Part shown: piece after piece, positions 41,545-45,348 of the stretch
Layout: each line of letters opens with the position of its first letter
Numbering within the stretch: the stretch's first letter is position 1
The notes under the pieces: generated by a model
Databases searched by the model: none
What the model saw: only the letters and a program-made list of their open reading frames with translations
What the model was told of the DNA's origin: nothing
DNA from: Deltaproteobacteria bacterium SM23_61
GTDB lineage: Bacteria > Desulfobacterota > SM23-61
DNA length: 45,348 nt
Assembly (NCBI GenBank): GCA_001304105.1
Contig: LJUR01000019.1
Span: 1-45,348, forward strand
Direction: 5' to 3'
Program-made: the position numbers and the translations under genes

Positions 41545-41880
41545 TAAACCCCCGGCTTTGCCGGCGGTCCCGCCTACAGCGGGGTTGACATTTCCGGAAT
41601 GCTTGGGTTGTGGCCCGGGGGCAAGGAGCTGCCGGGCAAAAAGCATCGGCCGGGCGGGCCCTTTTCCTGAAGGCTTTGGCTGGCTTCCGCAGCCTGCGGC
41701 GGGCCGATCGGGCGACCGGCCGTCGCCCCTACCCGGAGAGAATCTCTTCATCGGAGGTTCAGAGGGTTGGCCCGCCTGGTCCAGGGAATGGAAGCCGCCT
41801 CATGGTTTTTGTCCGGAAGCTCCTTGCCCCTGGACCTGACCCCAGAGCGAAGGCCACCTTTAGGTGGCGCCCATTTTAAT
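41545..41880. repeat. GC-rich hairpin element
   Basis: Arms GGGGGCAAGGAGCTGCCGGG (within 41611-41642) and its imperfect inverse (41806-41836) match at about 27 of 31 positions. Smaller hairpins sit at both ends: CCGGCTTTGCCGG at 41552-41564 and GCCACCTTTAGGTGGC at 41855-41870. The ORFs 41536..41751, 41558..41839 and 41610..41879 overlap each other here and show no domain; not believed. Confidence 0.55.
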
Positions 41881-41890
41881 CCGCTTTGAT

Positions 41891-41919
41891 TTGAGTTTCA
41901 TGACCCCATCTGGTATGGT
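41891..41919 (+). promoter_or_regulatory. Candidate sigma-70 promoter for the helicase gene
   Basis: TTGAGT, 17 bp, TATGGT, about 110 bp upstream of ATG 42030. The implied leader would contain an inverted heptad array. Confidence 0.4.
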
Positions 41920-41941
41920 AAATTAAGGAAAAAGCTTCCAG

Positions 41942-42024
41942 CGGTCAGCAGTCAGCGTTCAGCAAAAAAAACTGATCATTTATTTGTCGTAAGCTGATAG
42001 CTGACTGCTGAAAGCTGACTGCTG
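41942..42024. repeat. Inverted pair of heptad-period arrays (gtcagca / agctgac)
   Basis: Left: ggtcagc, agtcagc, gttcagc. Right: agctgat, agctgac, tgctgaa, agctgac, tgctg. It ends 5 bp before the helicase start codon, where no Shine-Dalgarno sequence is visible. Confidence 0.8.
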
Positions 42025-42029
42025 TTTTT

Positions 42030-45002
42030 ATGCTTCGATTTATCGAAAAATTAAAGCGTCACCGCTACTACGCCCCTCAGGTCGTCTGTCACCAGCCCTT
42101 TCCCCCTCAAACCGCCAGTTTTTCCCGGCCGGGCAAGGACTTTCCCCCGGCTCTAGCGCGGACCCTGGAAAGAATGGGAATCCGCGGGCTCTATTCCCAC
42201 CAGGGGGAGGCGATCGAGAAGGTCCGCGCGGGGAAGAACGTGGTCATCGCCACCCCCACGGCCAGCGGAAAGACCCTGACCTACAACCTTCCGGTGGTGG
42301 AAAGGATGCTCCAGGACCCCGCAGGAAAGGCCCTTTACCTCTTTCCCCTGAAAGCCCTGGAACAGGACCAGTTGAAAGCTTTCCGGGAGTTTGTCCAACC
42401 TTTCCAGGTCCAGTTTCCCTTCAAGGCCGAGATCTACGACGGGGACACCTCCAGCTACCGCCGCAAAAAGATCCGGGAGTCCGTGCCCCCGGTACTCATT
42501 TCCAACCCGGACATGATCCACCTCAGCCTGCTTCCGTTCCACGCCCAGTGGGAACCCCTTTTTCGCAACCTGCGTTTTGTGGTGATCGACGAACTCCACA
42601 CCTACAAGGGGATCTTCGGCTCCCATCTGACCCAGGTTTTTCGCCGGCTGGAAAGGGTCTGTGACTTCTACGGGGCCAGCCCGCAGATCATCGCCTGCTC
42701 GGCCACCATCGCCAACCCGAAAGCTTTCGCCGAGAAACTGACCGGCCTTCCTTTCGAAGCGGTCACCGAGAGCGGGGCGCCCCGCTCGGGAAGGCATTTT
42801 CTTTTTCTCAACCCCAATGCCAGTCCCTATACCCTGGCGGCCAAACTCTTCTTGGACTGCATCGACGGGGGTTTCCGGACTCTCGCTTTTACCCAGGCGC
42901 GGAAGATCACCGAGCTCCTCCACGCCTGGGTGCTGAAGGACCGGCCGGACCTGCGGGGAAAGGTCAGCTCCTACCGGGCCGGATTCCTCCCGGAAGAGAG
43001 GAGGGAGATCGAGGCCAAGCTGGTTTCGGGGGACCTCTTAGGAGTGATCTCCACCAGCGCCCTGGAGCTGGGGATCGATATCGGGGGGCTGGATGTGTGC
43101 ATCCTGGTGGGCTACCCGGGAACGGTGGCCGCCACCTGGCAGAGGGGAGGGCGGGTAGGGCGTGCCGACCGGGAATCCCTCATCGCCCTAATTGCCCAGC
43201 CCGATGCTCTGGACCAGTATTTCATGCACCATCCCGAGGATTTTTTCGGGCGGGGGTTCGAGAGTGCGGTGGTGGACCCGGACAATTCCGTGGTGGTCTC
43301 CAAACACCTGGTCTGTGCCAGCGCGGAAATCCCCCTGCGAACGGACGAGTCGATCATCCCGATCCAGAATTATACCCCTCTTCTAGACCAGCTGGTCTCG
43401 GACGGAGAGCTTCTGCAAAGCGCTTCCGGCCGGGAATGGTTCTCCCACCGCCTCAATCCTCATCGCCTGGTAGACATCCGCAGCGCCGGAGAAGGATTTA
43501 CCATTTTCGAGGAAGAGACCAAGCGTTTGATCGGCCAGATCAGCGTTCCCCGGGTCTACAGCGAGTGTCACCCGGGAGCGATCTACCTCCACCGGGCCGA
43601 ACCCTATCTAATCGTCCGCCTGGACCAGGGAAAGCGGGAAGTCTGGGCCAAGCCAGCGGACGTGGATTATTACACCCGCGCCCTCACGGAAAAAGAGACG
43701 GAGATTCTCTCGGTGGTCAAGACCCAGCCCTTTCCCCATTTCACCGCCTGCTACGGCCGGCTGAAGGTCACGGAACGGGTCCGGGGTTTTGAAAAACGGC
43801 GGATCTTCGGCCAGGACCTGCTCAGCGTGCACGACCTGGAGATGCCTTCCCACATCTTTGAAACGATGGGCCTCTGGATCATCCTGCCCGGGGAGATGGT
43901 CCAGCGGTTCAAGGAAGAAGGCCTTCACTTCATGGGCGGGATCCACGCCGTCGAACACGCCTCCATCGCCCTCTTTCCCCTTTTTGCCCTTTGCGACCGG
44001 AACGACGTGGGGGGAATCTGCTACCCCCATCACCCCCAGCTGGAGAAACCAGCCATCTTCATCTATGATGGGTACCCGGGAGGGGTGGGACTGGCGGATT
44101 ACGGTTACGGGGTGATCGAAGAACTCTTGCGCAAGACGCTGGGGCTGATCCGGGATTGCCCCTGCCTGGACGGCTGCCCTTCCTGCGTTCATTCTCCCAA
44201 GTGCGGTTCGGGGAACAAGCCCCTGGACAAAGGGGCCGCGGAATTCGTCCTGGAGTGGCTTCTGGGAGAATCAAGAAGGGAGCAAGCGAAGGCTAAGGCC
44301 GAGGGTAAGGTTAAGGCTGAGGTCAAGGTTAATATTAAGGATGAAGTCTTCACCACGGATATGCTAGCCCGGGATTCCGAATTGGAGGAACCGGAAGCCG
44401 TTGCCACCGCTCCCGCCCCTGCCTGGCTGAAAGAGGAACTGGCCCGGCACCGGGTCCTTTTCCTGGATATCGAGACCCAGCGCAGCGCCGAGGAGGTGGG
44501 AGGCTGGCACAACAAGCACCTGATGAGGGTGGCGGCGGCGGTGGCCTACGATTCCCGGGAAGATTCTTACCAGGTGTTCCAAGAGGAAGGCGTTCACGAA
44601 CTGGTCGAAAAGCTGAAAAGCGCAGATCTCATCGTGGGCTTTAACATTGCCGATTTCGATTATCAGGTGCTAAAAGCCTATACCTCCTTTCGTTTCCAAT
44701 CGCTGAAGACCTTCGACATCCTGCAGGAAGTCTCCCGCCAGTTGGGATACCGCCTGTCTCTCGGCCATCTGGCCCACAAGACCCTCCATAGGTCGAAGTC
44801 CGCCGACGGCCTCCAGTCCCTGCAGTGGTTCAAGGAAGGCCGGATCGACGAGGTCATCGCCTACTGCAAGAAGGACGTGGAGATCACCAAGGACCTCTTC
44901 CTCTTCGGCCTGGCCAACGGCTATCTTCTCTTCGAGACCAGGTCTGGGCAGCGGGTCCGGCTGCCGGTGGACTGGAAGCTGGAGAGAATATTGAAGGGAT
45001 GA
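42030..45002 (+). CDS. MrfA-like DEAD/DEAH helicase fused to MrfB-like DEDDy exonuclease
   Basis: 990 residues. The N-terminal ~745 form an SF2 helicase of the YprA/MrfA type: Walker A ATPTASGKT, DEAH variant VIDELHTYKG, motif III SATIANP, motif VI QRGGRVGRADRE, and a C-terminal DUF1998 zinc-binding set CPCLDGCPSCVHSPKCGSGN. A Lys/Ala/Val-rich linker (AKAKAEGKVKAEVKVN), encoded by a hexamer repeat, joins it to a ~190-residue RNase H-like exonuclease with FLDIETQ (Exo I), GFNIADFDYQVL (Exo II) and YCKKDVEITKD (Exo III, DEDDy). In Bacillus MrfA and MrfB are separate proteins repairing mitomycin C adducts; here they are one chain. No ribosome site precedes the ATG. Role in DNA repair is inferred from the family. 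Confidence 0.92.
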   Translation: MLRFIEKLKRHRYYAPQVVCHQPFPPQTASFSRPGKDFPPALARTLERMGIRGLYSHQGEAIEKVRAGKNVVIATPTASGKTLTYNLPVVERMLQDPAGKALYLFPLKALEQDQLKAFREFVQPFQVQFPFKAEIYDGDTSSYRRKKIRESVPPVLISNPDMIHLSLLPFHAQWEPLFRNLRFVVIDELHTYKGIFGSHLTQVFRRLERVCDFYGASPQIIACSATIANPKAFAEKLTGLPFEAVTESGAPRSGRHFLFLNPNASPYTLAAKLFLDCIDGGFRTLAFTQARKITELLHAWVLKDRPDLRGKVSSYRAGFLPEERREIEAKLVSGDLLGVISTSALELGIDIGGLDVCILVGYPGTVAATWQRGGRVGRADRESLIALIAQPDALDQYFMHHPEDFFGRGFESAVVDPDNSVVVSKHLVCASAEIPLRTDESIIPIQNYTPLLDQLVSDGELLQSASGREWFSHRLNPHRLVDIRSAGEGFTIFEEETKRLIGQISVPRVYSECHPGAIYLHRAEPYLIVRLDQGKREVWAKPADVDYYTRALTEKETEILSVVKTQPFPHFTACYGRLKVTERVRGFEKRRIFGQDLLSVHDLEMPSHIFETMGLWIILPGEMVQRFKEEGLHFMGGIHAVEHASIALFPLFALCDRNDVGGICYPHHPQLEKPAIFIYDGYPGGVGLADYGYGVIEELLRKTLGLIRDCPCLDGCPSCVHSPKCGSGNKPLDKGAAEFVLEWLLGESRREQAKAKAEGKVKAEVKVNIKDEVFTTDMLARDSELEEPEAVATAPAPAWLKEELARHRVLFLDIETQRSAEEVGGWHNKHLMRVAAAVAYDSREDSYQVFQEEGVHELVEKLKSADLIVGFNIADFDYQVLKAYTSFRFQSLKTFDILQEVSRQLGYRLSLGHLAHKTLHRSKSADGLQSLQWFKEGRIDEVIAYCKKDVEITKDLFLFGLANGYLLFETRSGQRVRLPVDWKLERILKG

Positions 45003-45042
45003 AGGGCAAAGCAGTTCGGGGTTTTTGCCGCGACCTCCGTAC

Positions 45043-45063
45043 GGGCGGGTTTCAAACCCGCCC
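45043..45063. repeat. Palindrome related to the gggcgattc family
   Basis: GGGCGGGTTT-C-AAACCCGCCC followed by CTAC, between the convergent helicase and stress-protein genes. Same position and flanking style as the 6531-6556 palindrome. Confidence 0.55.
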
Positions 45064-45114
45064 CTACTTTGAACCCCAATCCTCTTCATCCTGCCCCCCG
45101 ATACCTCCAGGCCC

Positions 45115-45147
45115 GCTCCCTGCTCCAAGCTCTTTGCTCCCCGCTGA
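45115..45147. repeat. Heptad-period array (gctccct type)
   Basis: gctccct, gctccaa, gctcttt, gctcccc, gctga. It ends ~7 bp before the stop codon of the stress-protein gene. Confidence 0.7.
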
Positions 45148-45153
45148 CTTTTT

Positions 45154-45348
45154 CTAGCAGACCCTGCACAAGAAGATCGGCACGGTGGCCGTGTGGATGA
45201 TCTTGTTGGCCACGCTACCCAGGACGAACTGGGTGAGGCCGGTACGGCCGTGGGTGGACATGGCGATGAGGTCAAAGTCCCGGTCCCGGGCATGATCGAC
45301 GATCTCCTGGGCATCATTTCCATACCGGACCACGGATTTTACTTTCAC
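45154..45348 (-). CDS. Universal stress protein (UspA family), C-terminal part
   Basis: The 3' end of a gene that continues beyond the right edge; the Met at the edge is probably internal. The 64 visible residues hold the family's second half: VVRYGNDAQEIVDHARDRDFDLIAMSTHGRTG, then LGSVANKIIHTATVPIFLCR. The G-x2-G-x9-G-S nucleotide-binding pattern (GRTGLTQFVLGS) is complete, so it is probably an ATP-binding member. UspA proteins are cytoplasmic and induced by starvation or stress; the exact role is not evident here. Confidence 0.9.
   Translation of the reverse strand: MKVKSVVRYGNDAQEIVDHARDRDFDLIAMSTHGRTGLTQFVLGSVANKIIHTATVPIFLCRVC

Overview
The window looks like chromosomal DNA of a GC-rich anaerobic bacterium. 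The best guess is a Desulfobacterota ('deltaproteobacterial') sulfate reducer or syntroph. The basis is gene content: biotin-type acyl-CoA carboxyltransferases, a LutABC hydroxy-acid oxidation module, two LarA-type nickel racemase homologues, a BKACE enzyme, a Liv ABC transporter, sigma-54 signalling and a Tes/MSS-like radical SAM protein. This is inference; there is no rRNA or other marker gene here. No tRNA, rRNA, CRISPR array or intact insertion sequence was seen.

Layout. (1) 1-6.5 kb: the start of a carboxyltransferase and a LarA homologue on the minus strand, head to head with a plus-strand group (CitE-like lyase, isocitrate/isopropylmalate-type dehydrogenase, ACT protein, aminotransferase). 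(2) 6.7-13.8 kb: a minus-strand operon read from the right as MFS transporter, LutA, LutB, LutC, second LarA homologue, small SAF subunit, large UxaA/SuyB-type lyase. It looks built to take up, racemise, oxidise and dehydrate or desulfonate a 2-hydroxy acid. (3) 14-20.4 kb: amidohydrolase, SDR, GcdA-type carboxyltransferase, BKACE. (4) 20.6-24.7 kb: two unrelated trehalose-forming glycosyltransferases, a membrane-anchored GT20 and a TreT-like GT4, that converge and overlap at their 3' ends, plus a DUF5752-like partner. (5) 25-31 kb: a complete Liv-type branched-chain amino acid or amide ABC transporter. (6) 31.4-37.4 kb: a multi-TM histidine kinase, an NtrC-type sigma-54 activator, and a Tes/MSS-like radical SAM gene that itself has a convincing -24/-12 promoter. 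(7) 38.5-41.5 kb: an AT-richer island with a lipoprotein, a secreted PAAR-domain protein and a spike-like beta-repeat protein around one strong promoter. (8) 42-45.3 kb: an MrfA-like helicase fused to an MrfB-like exonuclease, then the 3' end of a universal stress protein gene.

The most striking non-coding feature is that most long intergenic gaps carry short degenerate arrays of different sequence that share a 7-bp period. Several form facing inverted pairs, and several supply the stop codon or the last residues of the neighbouring gene. The gaps also hold a MITE-like element with perfect 24-bp inverted ends, two larger imperfect palindromic elements, and a duplicated ~300-bp spacer whose core has diverged. 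The radical SAM gene carries a 16-bp tandem duplication that shifts its reading frame just before its terminator.
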